Source: an uncultured Clostridia bacterium
GTDB taxonomy: Bacteria > Bacillota > Clostridia > Christensenellales > Aristaeellaceae
Assembly (NCBI GenBank): GCA_934647305.1
Contig: CAKUFI010000033.1
Span: 1-27,219 of the forward strand
Length of the DNA: 27,219 bases
Direction: 5' to 3'
The notes beneath the pieces were generated by a model. The model did no database searches and was not told the origin of the DNA. It saw only the letters and a list, made by a program, of their open reading frames with translations. The position numbers and the translations under genes are program-made. Of this stretch, positions 14,651-22,839 are shown in pieces; within the stretch, counting starts at the first letter, position 1, and each line of letters opens with the position of its first letter.

Positions 14651-14693
14651 CCCCTCAGCCGCCTTCGGCGACAGCTCCCCTTTCAGGGGAGCC
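14651..14693 (+). repeat. Module D repeat
   Basis: CCCCTCAGCCGCC-ttc-GGCG and AGCTCCCC-tttca-GGGGAGC hairpins lie immediately downstream of the hydrolase gene and upstream of the type II element. Confidence 0.82.
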
Positions 14694-14694
14694 C

Positions 14695-14952
14695 AGCTTG
14701 TCAAAAAAGGTTTTGACAAGCTGGTGGACGGGGAAGCAAGCTCCCCCGCCACTGCCACCCTCACCAGTCTCCGCTAAAAATCAAAGATTTTTCGGGCGCG
14801 GAGACTGCAAGGAAACGATTTTTTCTCTGGAAAATGGGATTTTCCGGCGAAAAAATCGCCCCGTGCCCACCGTACACGCCGCTGGGCACGATTGAAAGTT
14901 CGAAAGGGCTGCGGCCCTCTCGAGCTCTCCGGGGTTTTTTGACAGTCTGAGC
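14695..14952 (+). repeat. Complete type II composite repeat, plus orientation
   Basis: It starts with AGCTTGTCAAAA / TTTTGACAAGCT. It then has the GGGGAAGCAAGCTCCCC palindrome, the AAAAATC/GATTTTT stem inside GCGGAGAC arms, the GGAAAATGGGATTTTCC palindrome, CCGCTGGGC, GGGCTGCGGCCC, CTCGAGCTCTCC and the GACAGTCTGAG end. It is the reference copy for this family. No transposase is encoded and no gene is visible in 14641-15291. Confidence 0.9.
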
Positions 14953-15030
14953 TCCCCTTTCAGGATCGCCCATACGATGCGCCGATGCCTCCCCTGAAAG
15001 GAGAGGCGCCCGCATCGCGGGCGGTGGGGT
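14953..15030 (+). repeat. Module D repeat
   Basis: Contains CTCCCCTTTCAGG, CCTCCCC-tgaaa-GGAGAGG and GCCCGC-atc-GCGGGC. It is the same chain as at 6111-6185 but with partly degraded stems. Confidence 0.8.
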
Positions 15031-15075
15031 TCGTAACCCTTGTGGGGCAGAAGCCTCGAGTTTTCTGCATGCGAA

Positions 15076-15277
15076 GAATCTGGAGGCTCTGGTTTATGGC
15101 CGACAGATTCGCTTGGCCGGCGCTAGCAGGTGGCTGTCGGCACTGCCGACCGCTAACGCCGGCAGGAGTTTTCCGGGGAATCCCGGAAAACCGAAGAAAT
15201 CAGCCGCTCCAATTTATGGCGGCTGGTTTCGTGTTCCATTCGGCGGCAGCAAATGCGTGCAGGCTCAGCCTGCCTGG
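15076..15277 (+). repeat. Two type I palindromes ending just before the helicase gene
   Basis: The first B is GAATCTGGAGGC (15076-15087) / GCCGACAGATTC (15099-15110), with a tandem G-A mismatch. Then come C GTCGGC-act-GCCGAC near 15136, A GTTTTCCGGG (15168-15177) / CCCGGAAAAC (15182-15191), and B GAAATCAGCCGC (15196-15207) / GCGGCTGGTTTC (15219-15230). C GCAGGC-tca-GCCTGC ends near 15273, 6 nt before the helicase ribosome site. Confidence 0.9.
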
Positions 15278-15291
15278 GAAGGAGAGAATGA

Positions 15292-17568
15292 ATGAATTTA
15301 TCGCAATATATCGGCGTGCTGAAGAACGATCCGGGGTTCATGGCGAACGTGACCTGCTGGAAGGAGCTGCCCGCGCGCCCGGCGAGGTATCTGCCCTTTC
15401 CGGACAGCCTGGACGCGCGCGCGGTGACTGCCCTGGGCAAAAAGGGCATCACGCAGCTGTACTCGCACCAGCGGCAGGCGATTGACGCGGCCCTGCGCGG
15501 CGAGGACGTGGTGGTGGTCACGCCGACCGCCTCGGGCAAGACGCTGTGTTATAACCTGCCGGTGCTCGACGCGATCCTGAAGGACAAAAACGCCCGGGCG
15601 CTGTACCTGTTCCCGACCAAGGCGCTGTCGGCCGACCAGGCGGCGGAGCTGTACTCGCTGGTGGAGCTGCTGGGCGAGGACATCAAGTGCTACACCTACG
15701 ACGGCGACACGCCCGCTGCTGCGCGCAGCGCCATTCGACAGGCTGGGCACGTGGTCGTGACCAACCCGGACATGCTGCACGCGGGCATCCTGCCGCACCA
15801 CACCAAGTGGGTGAAGCTGTTCGAGAACCTCCGCTACGTGGTCATCGATGAAATTCACGCCTACCGGGGCGTGTTCGGCGGCAACCTGGCCAACGTCATC
15901 CGCCGGCTGCAGCGCATCTGCGCCTTTTACGGGGCGCGCCCGCAGTTCATCTGCTGCTCGGCAACGATCAAAAACCCCGACGAGCTGGCGCGGCAGATGA
16001 TCGGCCGTCCGCTGACGCTGATTGACGACAACGGCGCGCCCGCGGGCAAAAAGCACGTGGTGTTCTACAACCCGCCGGTGGTCAACCGCCAGCTGGGCAT
16101 CCGCAAAAGCGCGCTGGGCGAGACGCGGCGCATCGCGACCGGCTTCCTCAAGAACCACATCCAGAGCATCGTGTTCGCGCGGGCGCGGGTGGCGGTGGAG
16201 GTGCTGGTGCGCTCGCTGAAGGATCAGGTGCGCGACGCGCTGGGCAACGCCGACTCGGTGCGCGGCTACCGGGGCGGCTACCTGCCCACCCTGCGCCGGG
16301 AGATCGAGCGGGAGCTGCGCGCCGGACGCATCACCACGGTGGTGTCCACGAACGCGCTGGAGCTGGGCATCGACATCGGCCAGCTGGACGCGTGCATACT
16401 GTGCGGCTACCCGGGCACGATCGCCAGCACCTGGCAGCAGGCCGGACGCGCCGGGCGCAGGCAGGGCGAGTCGCTGCTGATCGTCGTGGCCAACTCGAGC
16501 CCGCTGGATCAGTACATCATCAACCACCCGGAATACTTCTTCGGCCAGTCGCCCGAACAGGCGCTGGTCAACCCGGACAACCTGTACATCCTGCTCAACC
16601 ACGTCAAATGCGCCGCCTACGAGCTGCCCTTCGAGGAGGGCGAGCGCTTCGGCGGGCTGGAGAGCACCGGGGAAATCCTGGACTACCTGACCGAGCAGGG
16701 CGTGCTGTACAAGGTCGGCTCGCGCTGGCACTGGATGGCCGACGAGTTCCCGCAGGCCACGATCAACCTGCGCAGCGCCTGCGACCAGAACTTCGTCATC
16801 ATCGATATCTCGAACCCCAGAGCGCACCGCGTCATCGGCGAGATGGATCGCTTTACCGTGCCCATGCTGCTGCACCAGTACGCCATTTACCTGCACGAGG
16901 GGCGGCAGTATCAGGTCGAGCAGCTGGACTTCGACGACAAAAAGGCCTACGTGCGCGCGGTGGACGTGGACTACTACACCGACGCCGACCTGACCACCAG
17001 CATGAAGGTGCTGGACGTGTTCGACGAGGCGGACGACCTGGCTCCGCTGCACCGGGCGCGCGGCGAGGTCATGGTCAGCAGCATGGTGCGCCTGTTCAAG
17101 AAAATGAAGCTGGACACCCAGGAAAACCTGGGCTGGGGGCCGGTCAGCCTGCCCGAGCTGGAAATGCAGACCACCGCCTGCTGGTGGACGCTGCCCGACG
17201 AGCTCGTCGAGTCCTATGGCAAGGAGGCGCTGGGCGCGGCCATGGTGGGCCTGGCGCACCTGATGCGGGGCATCGCGCCGCTGTACCTCATGTGCGCCTC
17301 GAGCGACATCTCGGTTGAGTACCACGTGCGCGACCCCTTCACCCAGAAGCCTACGCTCTACCTCTACGACTGCATACAGGGCGGCATCGGCCTGTCCGAC
17401 CGTATCTACGAGACCGGCACGCTGCTGTTCGAGCAGGCGCTGTCCGCCGTGCGCGAGTGCCCCTGCGAACAGGGCTGCCCCAGCTGCGTCGGCGCGGGCG
17501 CGGGCGAAGAGGCCAAGAAAACCCTCATCGATCTGCTGGAGCGGATTCTCTCCGGGCAGGTCGGCTGA
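15292..17568 (+). CDS. mrfA: DEAD/DEAH-box DNA repair helicase, MrfA/YprA family
   Basis: A 758-residue superfamily 2 helicase, close to Bacillus MrfA (about 750). Seen: YSHQRQAID Q-motif (58-66), Walker A PTASGKT (78-84), DEIH (186-189), CSATIKNP (motif III), STNALELGIDIGQLD and QQAGRAGRR (motif VI). A C-terminal DUF1998 domain ends with a four-cysteine cluster (C723, C725, C729, C732), the likely zinc or metal site of this family. MrfA works with the exonuclease MrfB in mitomycin-type lesion repair in B. subtilis; no mrfB is next to it here. AAGGAG (15279-15284) lies 7 nt before the ATG, directly after a repeat. No promoter is visible. Confidence 0.88.
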   Translation: MNLSQYIGVLKNDPGFMANVTCWKELPARPARYLPFPDSLDARAVTALGKKGITQLYSHQRQAIDAALRGEDVVVVTPTASGKTLCYNLPVLDAILKDKNARALYLFPTKALSADQAAELYSLVELLGEDIKCYTYDGDTPAAARSAIRQAGHVVVTNPDMLHAGILPHHTKWVKLFENLRYVVIDEIHAYRGVFGGNLANVIRRLQRICAFYGARPQFICCSATIKNPDELARQMIGRPLTLIDDNGAPAGKKHVVFYNPPVVNRQLGIRKSALGETRRIATGFLKNHIQSIVFARARVAVEVLVRSLKDQVRDALGNADSVRGYRGGYLPTLRREIERELRAGRITTVVSTNALELGIDIGQLDACILCGYPGTIASTWQQAGRAGRRQGESLLIVVANSSPLDQYIINHPEYFFGQSPEQALVNPDNLYILLNHVKCAAYELPFEEGERFGGLESTGEILDYLTEQGVLYKVGSRWHWMADEFPQATINLRSACDQNFVIIDISNPRAHRVIGEMDRFTVPMLLHQYAIYLHEGRQYQVEQLDFDDKKAYVRAVDVDYYTDADLTTSMKVLDVFDEADDLAPLHRARGEVMVSSMVRLFKKMKLDTQENLGWGPVSLPELEMQTTACWWTLPDELVESYGKEALGAAMVGLAHLMRGIAPLYLMCASSDISVEYHVRDPFTQKPTLYLYDCIQGGIGLSDRIYETGTLLFEQALSAVRECPCEQGCPSCVGAGAGEEAKKTLIDLLERILSGQVG

Positions 17569-17570
17569 GC

Positions 17571-17912
17571 CGTACGGCAGCAAGTGGCTGTCGCCACTGC
17601 CGCGCCCGGCGGCAAAGCCGCCGGGCGCGTGCGGGGAGGGGCGCTGCCCCTCCCCGCACCTCTCCCCGCGCTCATGCGAAGCGCCGGTGCAAAAAGAAAG
17701 GCTTTTCGCCGTGCCTGGCGACAAACTTCGGTGGGGGTCTGGGGGAGCGCGAAGCGGAGCGGAGCCTCCCCCAGCTCGGGGCGGGCAGCGCCCGCCCCGA
17801 GTTTTCCGGGGAAGCCCGGAAAACCGGAGAATTCGGGAGCTTCAATTTATGGCTCCCGAATTCGTCGCCAGAATGCGCGGCAGCAAGTGGCAGTCGGCCC
17901 TGCCGACCGGGG
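17571..17912 (+). repeat. Palindrome-rich stretch with a full type I element
   Basis: It starts 3 nt after the helicase stop. Perfect hairpins: 13-bp arms 17601-17613/17617-17629 (loop AAA), 12-bp GCGGGGAGGGGC (17631-17642) / GCCCCTCCCCGC (17646-17657), and 12-bp CTCGGGGCGGGC (17775-17786) / GCCCGCCCCGAG (17790-17801). Then come A (17801-17824), a perfect B GAATTCGGGAGC (17829-17840) / GCTCCCGAATTC (17852-17863), and C GTCGGC-cct-GCCGAC near 17893-17907. No gene is visible. Confidence 0.9.
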
Positions 17913-17935
17913 TTCATAAATTGTTCATGAATTGC

Positions 17936-17966
17936 TTAACACTGCGCGGGCGGGACGTGGTATAAT
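17936..17966 (+). promoter_or_regulatory. Promoter of the Gld-like ABC operon
   Basis: A perfect TATAAT (17961-17966) is preceded by TTAACA (17936-17941) at a rather long 19-bp spacing. It lies about 50 nt before the ATPase start. The -10 is convincing and the -35 is tentative. Confidence 0.6.
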
Positions 17967-18013
17967 ATGATAAGAGTAACCTTCAGAGAATTGATATGCG
18001 GGAGGGATTTCAG

Positions 18014-18982
18014 TTGATCGAGGTCAAGGGACTGGTCAAGCGGTACGGCGCGAAGATTGCGCTGTGTAACGTGAGCTTTCAGGCGGGCGAGGGCGAGTCG
18101 ATCGCGCTGCTCGGCACGCAGGGCGCGGGAAAGACCACGCTGCTGGACGTGCTGTCGGGCGTGATGGAGTGCGACGAGGGCACGATTTCGGTGTGCGGAT
18201 GCGACCTGCGTGAGCGGCCCTACGAGGCGAAGCGGCACATCGGCTACGTGCCGGCGGTTCCCCCGCTGTTCAAGGATATGACGCCCCGGCTGGCGCTGCG
18301 GTTCGTGGCCGAGGCGTGGGGACTGAGCCTGCGCGAGGCGTCCGGCCGGATCGACGAGATCCTCAAGGAGACGCAGCTCATCGAGGTGTCCGACACCCCG
18401 GCGCGCAACCTGACGACCAGCGCCCAGCGGATGCTGTCGCTCGCGCAGGCGCTCCTGATGGATCCCGAGGTGCTGCTCATCGACGAGCCGACCGTCGGCT
18501 TCGACGTAAAGGACGCGATCTGCGTGCGCCGGGTCATCAAGAGCCTGGCGGGCAAAAAGACCGTGCTCGTGGCCACGCAGAACCTGACCGAGGCCGAGTC
18601 GCTGTGCACCCGCGTTCTGGTGATGAGCCAGGGCAGCCTGCGCGCCGACGTGCCGATGGACAGGCTGCACGCCCTCGAGCTGGACACGAACGAAATGTCC
18701 GTCCGCGTGCTGGGCGGCAGGGACGCGGCCGAGCAGGCGGTTTCCTCCGTCAAGGGCGCGAAGGCGGTCTCCTGCGAGCCTTCAAAGGAGGACGGCGCGG
18801 TCGATCTGGTCGTGGAGATGGACGAAGACCTGCGCGCGCAGCTGTCCACCGCGCTGGTCAAGGCCGGCCTGCCCGTGCTGGAGATGAAGCGCGTGACCGT
18901 GAGCGGCGAAAAGCTGCTGGAGCAGCTGACCAGTGAAAAGGTGGGCGAGAAGGGAGCGGATTGCGATGAAGGCAATCTTTAA
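18014..18982 (+). CDS. ABC transporter ATPase, GldA-like, with degenerate signature and H-loop
   Basis: A 322-residue ATPase. Walker A GTQGAGKTT (34-42) and Walker B LLIDEP with E158 are intact. The signature LSGGQ is replaced by TTSAQ (about 134-138), the H-loop histidine by Q189 (ATQNLTEAE), and the Q-loop region reads GYVPAVPP. The C-terminal part (about 215-322) is an accessory domain as in GldA/CcmA-like proteins. The start is TTG at 18014-18016 because GGAGGG (18001-18006) lies 7 nt upstream; an ATG at 17996 would precede the ribosome site. The following permease and GldG-like genes complete the system. Substrate unknown; the role in Firmicutes is undefined. Confidence 0.85.
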   Translation: MIEVKGLVKRYGAKIALCNVSFQAGEGESIALLGTQGAGKTTLLDVLSGVMECDEGTISVCGCDLRERPYEAKRHIGYVPAVPPLFKDMTPRLALRFVAEAWGLSLREASGRIDEILKETQLIEVSDTPARNLTTSAQRMLSLAQALLMDPEVLLIDEPTVGFDVKDAICVRRVIKSLAGKKTVLVATQNLTEAESLCTRVLVMSQGSLRADVPMDRLHALELDTNEMSVRVLGGRDAAEQAVSSVKGAKAVSCEPSKEDGAVDLVVEMDEDLRAQLSTALVKAGLPVLEMKRVTVSGEKLLEQLTSEKVGEKGADCDEGNL

Positions 18983-19850
18983 GCGCGAGCTGCGCGCCCT
19001 GTTCACCTCCTTTCGCACGTATCTGTTTCTGGCGCTGACGCTGGCGGCGGGCAGCGCGTGCGGCTGGCTGAAGAACCTTTCGACGACCAACCCGCAGTTC
19101 TGCGAAAACGCGCAGTATCTGGGGCTGGTGATGGCGGCGTGCGTGCCGCTCCTGACCGCGCCCACCTATGCCTCCGACCGGAAGAACCACGTCGAGCGCC
19201 TGCTGTGCAGCCTGCCCATCCGGCCGGTTTCGCTGGCAATGGGACGCTTCCTCGCGTGCCTGGCGCCGGTGGCGATCAGCTGCGCGCTGACGCTGCTCAT
19301 CCCCGCGGCGCTGACGTTTATGGGCGGCTCGGGCATGGCGGCCAGTCTGGGCATGTGCGCGGCGCTCTTCTGCCTGGGCGCGCTGCTGGCGGCGCTGACG
19401 CTGCTGATCAGCTGCCTGACGAACGCGCCGTGGCAGGCATATCTCGCCTCGCTTGCCGTGTGCGCGGCGAGCTACTTTGCCCCCCTCGCGGCCGGTAAGC
19501 TGCTGACCGCGACCGCGCTGACCACCCCGATGATGCTGTGCCTGGTGCTGGCGATCTTCCTTCTGGCCTGGCTGGTGACGGGCAGCGTGTACCTGGGCGT
19601 GATCGTGACGGCGATAATTGACGTGCCGGTCGTGATCAGCCGGATGCAGGACGGCGGCATGAAGGCGGCGCGCGTCTTCGGGCGCATACTGAACCGCCTG
19701 TCGCTGTTCAACCCGCTGAGCGACTTTGCCATGGGCGTGGTGAACCTTCAGACGCTGGCCTGGTACCTGACCGCGGCGCTGTTCCTGGCGGCGGTCACGG
19801 CGCTGTGCCTGCGGGCGCGCCGCATGGGTGAAAGGAGGGCGCTGGCATGA
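18966..19850 (+). CDS. ABC-2-type permease, GldF-like
   Basis: A 294-residue membrane protein with about six hydrophobic helices. The N-terminal FKRELRALFTSF amphipathic segment is typical of ABC-2 permeases, and APTYASDRKNHVERLLCSLPI resembles the conserved loop of GldF/NosY-type proteins. It should be the membrane partner of the preceding ATPase. The start is ATG at 18966, within the last 17 nt of the ATPase gene, with GGGAG upstream; an earlier in-frame start at 18933 is disfavoured. The stop overlaps the GldG-like start (ATGA). Confidence 0.85.
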   Translation: MKAIFKRELRALFTSFRTYLFLALTLAAGSACGWLKNLSTTNPQFCENAQYLGLVMAACVPLLTAPTYASDRKNHVERLLCSLPIRPVSLAMGRFLACLAPVAISCALTLLIPAALTFMGGSGMAASLGMCAALFCLGALLAALTLLISCLTNAPWQAYLASLAVCAASYFAPLAAGKLLTATALTTPMMLCLVLAIFLLAWLVTGSVYLGVIVTAIIDVPVVISRMQDGGMKAARVFGRILNRLSLFNPLSDFAMGVVNLQTLAWYLTAALFLAAVTALCLRARRMGERRALA

Positions 19851-21256
19851 AAAAGAAGCGCTTGATACTGACCGCCGTGGGCGCGGCGCTGCTGGCCGTG
19901 CTGGTGCTGGTCAATTCGCTGATCGGCCTGCTCCCGGTCTCCGCGCGCCGCCTGGACGCAACCACCGGCAGCCTGACGACCCCCAGCCAGTCCCTCTCGG
20001 ACGCGGCAAAGGCGGTTTCGCACCCCGTAACCATCTACTACGTCGCCTCCGAGGCGAATACCGACACGCTGCTGTCCACGCTGGTGGAGCGCGCGCGGCA
20101 GGAAAACGGCCTGATCATCGTGAAGCGCCTGGTGCCGGGCACCGCGGGCGACGACGTCGTGTCCCGCTACGCGCCGGACGGCCTGTCCGAGAACAGCCTG
20201 ATCGTCGTCGGGCCTGACCGCGCCTATGTCATCAAGAACGAAGACCTGATCGAGACCCAGTACAACCAGGCGGCCTACTACTACTCCGGCCAGTACGTCG
20301 TTGAGGGCCGCGAGTATCTGGCCGATTCGCTGCTCTCGTTCGCGCTGGAGTATACCACCCGCGACGACCTGCCGGTCGTGTATCAGCTGGCCGGGCACGG
20401 CGAGACCGCGCTGGAAAGCCTGGCCGCGGACGAACTGGCCCGGCGGTACGTCGCGCTCGAGACGCTGAACCTGTCTCAGGCGGACGGCGTGCCCGAGGAC
20501 GCGCTGGCGCTGATCGTCAACGCCCCGACGAGCGACCTGACCAAGGAGGAGAGCGACAAGCTGCTGTCCTATCTCAAGACGGGCGGCAGGCTGCTGCTGA
20601 CCACTGCCTACGACAAGACCGGCTTGCAGAACCTTTCCGACGTGACCGCGTATTACGGCCTGCAGGCGGTGAGCGGACTGGTGCAGGATCCCGGCAAGGG
20701 CCGCCACTACAGCGACTCGAACGGAACCTACAACTACTACATGAAGCCGATTCTGGCGGAGACCGGCGCGCTTGAGTCCCTCGCCCAGGCCGGCACGACC
20801 CTGTGCATCGCCCAGAGCCACGCGCTGACCGCCGGCGCCATCACCCGTGCGGGCCTGACCGTTCAGCCGCTGCTGACCACCTCTGAAGAGGCTTATCTCA
20901 AGGCGACCCTCGAGGGCGTGACCACGCTCGATCAGGAGGAGGGCGACGCGGCGGGCGAATTCACCCTGGCCATGTCGGCCGAGGAAGGCGACACCCGCCT
21001 GATCTGGATTGCCAGCGGCGTAGCCCTCTCCGACGGTGCCGCGCAGATCAGCTCGGGCGGCAACACCGCGATGTTCACCGAGCTGATAAACTACCTCGCA
21101 GACCTGCCCGAGGCGGCCGAGAGCGCGGGCGTGAACCTCATGCTCACCCCGCTCGAGTCCCAGAGCGCCGCCGCGCCCGTCGTGAAGGCGCTGTTGGCCG
21201 CGCTGCCCCTGTTCGCCCTGATCATCGGGCTGCTGGCGACGCGCAGGCGGAAGTAA
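19847..21256 (+). CDS. GldG-family ABC auxiliary membrane protein
   Basis: A 469-residue protein with an N-terminal transmembrane helix (about 5-29), a large extracytoplasmic region with an ABC_transp_aux-type fold, and a C-terminal helix (about 443-464) followed by RRRK. Internal landmarks include YQLAGHGE, LIVNAPTSDLTKEESDKLLSYL and GGRLLLTT, all typical of GldG proteins. In Bacteroidetes GldAFG supports gliding; in Clostridia the same trio is common but its cargo is unknown. Translation is coupled to the permease by a 4-nt overlap. No clear terminator is seen, only a module D-like hairpin after it. Confidence 0.85.
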   Translation: MKKKRLILTAVGAALLAVLVLVNSLIGLLPVSARRLDATTGSLTTPSQSLSDAAKAVSHPVTIYYVASEANTDTLLSTLVERARQENGLIIVKRLVPGTAGDDVVSRYAPDGLSENSLIVVGPDRAYVIKNEDLIETQYNQAAYYYSGQYVVEGREYLADSLLSFALEYTTRDDLPVVYQLAGHGETALESLAADELARRYVALETLNLSQADGVPEDALALIVNAPTSDLTKEESDKLLSYLKTGGRLLLTTAYDKTGLQNLSDVTAYYGLQAVSGLVQDPGKGRHYSDSNGTYNYYMKPILAETGALESLAQAGTTLCIAQSHALTAGAITRAGLTVQPLLTTSEEAYLKATLEGVTTLDQEEGDAAGEFTLAMSAEEGDTRLIWIASGVALSDGAAQISSGGNTAMFTELINYLADLPEAAESAGVNLMLTPLESQSAAAPVVKALLAALPLFALIIGLLATRRRK

Positions 21257-21266
21257 ACCATCATCT

Positions 21267-21307
21267 ATTTCCCTCCCTCGGCTCCCTTTTCGGAGGGGCT
21301 GAGGGAT
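21267..21307 (+). repeat. Degenerate module D repeat
   Basis: TCCCTCCCTCGGCTCCC and CGGAGGGGCTGAGGGA form an imperfect stem resembling the CCCTCAG/CTCCCC modules. It fills the gap before the LysR gene and may serve as the operon terminator, although a T-run is short. Confidence 0.6.
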
Positions 21308-21342
21308 AGGCTTTTTCTAAACGCAACCGCCCTGGAGGAACC

Positions 21343-22236
21343 ATGATTGATCCGAAGATTCGCACGCTGCTGATGGTGGACGCCATGGGCAGCTATACCA
21401 AGGCCGCACAGGCGCTGTCTCTGACTCAGCCCGCAGTGAGCCATCACATCAAGCTCCTTGAGCAGGAGCTGGGCGTGACGATTTTCTATAAAAAAAAGAC
21501 CCGCCTGAAGCCCACGCCCGAGGGCGAAATCCTGCTTCAGTACGCCCGGCGCGCGGCCGCGCTCGAGGATCAGATGCGGCAGGCGCTCGAGGACAACCGC
21601 CGCTCGCTGCGCACGCTGACCGTGGGCATCACCCCGACGGCGGCGGACATCCTGGTGCCGCAGATCCTGGCGCGGTATTGCGCGACGCATCCGGGCGTGC
21701 GCTTTCACATCGTGACCGGCCCGATCAAGAGCATCAACAGCATGCTGCGCTCCTACGAGGTGGATTTCGCCATCGTGGACGGCGTGCTGCGGGGCGAGCA
21801 CTACACCTCGCTTTTGATCGACACCGACTATCTGTGCCTGGTGGTGTCGCCCGAGCACCCGTTTTCGCACCGCAAGAGCATCAGCCTGGAGGAACTCATG
21901 CTGGAGAAGCTGGTTATCCGCCCAAAGAAGACCGGCACGCGCAAGCTGCTGGAGGGGTACCTGATCAGCCACGGCCTGAACATCGCCGACTTCAACGTCA
22001 TCATGGAGGTGGACAGCGTGTCCACGATCAAGGAGCTGGTGGCCTCCAACCTGGGCGTGACCATCATCAGCCACAGCGCCTGCGAGGCCGAGGTGCACGC
22101 CGGACGGCTGTGCGTGATACCGATCGAGAACTGCCGCATGGTGCGCGACATCAACCTGGTGTACAACGAGCAATGCCTGTGCCTGGACGTGATCGACGAC
22201 ATCTGCCGCCAGTACGCCTCGCTGAGGCAAAGGTAA
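21343..22236 (+). CDS. LysR-family transcriptional regulator
   Basis: A 297-residue LTTR of usual length. The N-terminal winged helix-turn-helix (about 3-62) has SYTKAAQALSLTQPAVSHHIKLLE-type residues, then a linker helix. The effector-binding domain (about 92-295) begins TLTVGITPTAADILVP. AGGAACC precedes the ATG, with GGAGG about 5 nt upstream. LysR proteins usually act on a divergent neighbour, but the upstream gene runs the same way and the target cannot be told. The effector is unknown. Confidence 0.92.
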   Translation: MIDPKIRTLLMVDAMGSYTKAAQALSLTQPAVSHHIKLLEQELGVTIFYKKKTRLKPTPEGEILLQYARRAAALEDQMRQALEDNRRSLRTLTVGITPTAADILVPQILARYCATHPGVRFHIVTGPIKSINSMLRSYEVDFAIVDGVLRGEHYTSLLIDTDYLCLVVSPEHPFSHRKSISLEELMLEKLVIRPKKTGTRKLLEGYLISHGLNIADFNVIMEVDSVSTIKELVASNLGVTIISHSACEAEVHAGRLCVIPIENCRMVRDINLVYNEQCLCLDVIDDICRQYASLRQR

Positions 22237-22244
22237 ATCCATCC

Positions 22245-22275
22245 GCCCTTCGATTTCGAGTCGGAGGGCTTTTTT
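22245..22275 (+). terminator. Rho-independent terminator after the LysR gene
   Basis: GCCCTTCGA (22245-22253) pairs with TCGGAGGGC (22261-22269), with one G-U wobble, followed by six T residues. Confidence 0.85.
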
Positions 22276-22294
22276 CGCGGTTTTTTCGGGGCGC

Positions 22295-22323
22295 TGTAAC
22301 GTTTCGGCCCGGCGCGTGTCTAA
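22295..22323 (+). promoter_or_regulatory. Candidate ECF-type (autoregulated) promoter
   Basis: TGTAAC (22295-22300) followed after 17 nt by GTCTAA (22318-22323) resembles the TGTAAC-N16/17-CGTC promoters used by Bacillus ECF factors of the SigX/SigV type. It lies directly before the sigma gene, leaving a very short leader. Confidence 0.45.
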
Positions 22324-22344
22324 CTGGTGAAAGGAGGCGAGGGA

Positions 22345-22839
22345 ATGGCGCGTTTTGAGGACGCATACGAGCAATACGAGGCGCTGGTGCGCGGCTTTCT
22401 CACCCGGCTGTGCGGAAACAGGCACCTGGCCGAGGACCTGACGCAGGAGACCTTTTACCAGGCGATGCGGCACTGGAACGACTTTCGCGGCGAATCGTCG
22501 CTGTCCACCTGGCTGTGCACGATCGCCAAGCGGCTGTATTACAACGAGTGCCGAAGGGCGCCCAGCCTGCCTCTGCGCGAAGCCGAGGCTCGCGCGGAGG
22601 GTTCGGATCTTACCCAACGGCTGATCGACGGAGACCAGCGGGTCGCGCTGTTTTCACTGCTGCACAGGCTGCAGGAGCCCTTCCGGGAGGTCTTCACCCT
22701 GCGCACCTTCGGCGAGCTGTCCCACGCCGAAATCGCCGCCCTGTTCGGCAAGAGCGAGAGCTGGGCGCGCGTGACCTACCACCGGGCAAGACAACTGCTC
22801 AGACGAATGGCAGAGGAGGAAAATCTGGATGAAACGTGA
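22345..22839 (+). CDS. ECF-subfamily RNA polymerase sigma factor
   Basis: A 164-residue sigma-70 family protein with only region 2 (about 6-72, AEDLTQETFYQAMRHW and LSTWLCTIAKRLY) and region 4 (about 103-156, FREVFTLRTFGELSHAEIA then KSESWARVTYHRARQLL). This is the ECF arrangement. AAGGAGG (22331-22337) lies 7 nt before the ATG at 22345; an in-frame GTG at 22327 lies upstream of that site and is rejected. The next gene is a zinc anti-sigma factor overlapping by 11 nt. The stimulus is presumably envelope-related, by analogy. Confidence 0.93.
   Translation: MARFEDAYEQYEALVRGFLTRLCGNRHLAEDLTQETFYQAMRHWNDFRGESSLSTWLCTIAKRLYYNECRRAPSLPLREAEARAEGSDLTQRLIDGDQRVALFSLLHRLQEPFREVFTLRTFGELSHAEIAALFGKSESWARVTYHRARQLLRRMAEEENLDET

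Noticed and set aside
14695..14952. Insertion sequence
   Set aside because: The element encodes no transposase and no clear target-site duplication could be seen; it is treated as a repeat of unknown mobility.
15298..17724. 808-codon minus-strand open frame opposite the helicase
   Set aside because: The plus strand encodes all SF2 helicase motifs; the antisense translation is His/Gln/Arg-rich shadow typical of GC-rich DNA.
18014..18982. Pseudogene call for the ABC ATPase because of its degenerate motifs
   Set aside because: The frame is intact, Walker A and B and the catalytic glutamate are kept, and it is coupled to intact partner genes; divergence is noted as a finding instead.
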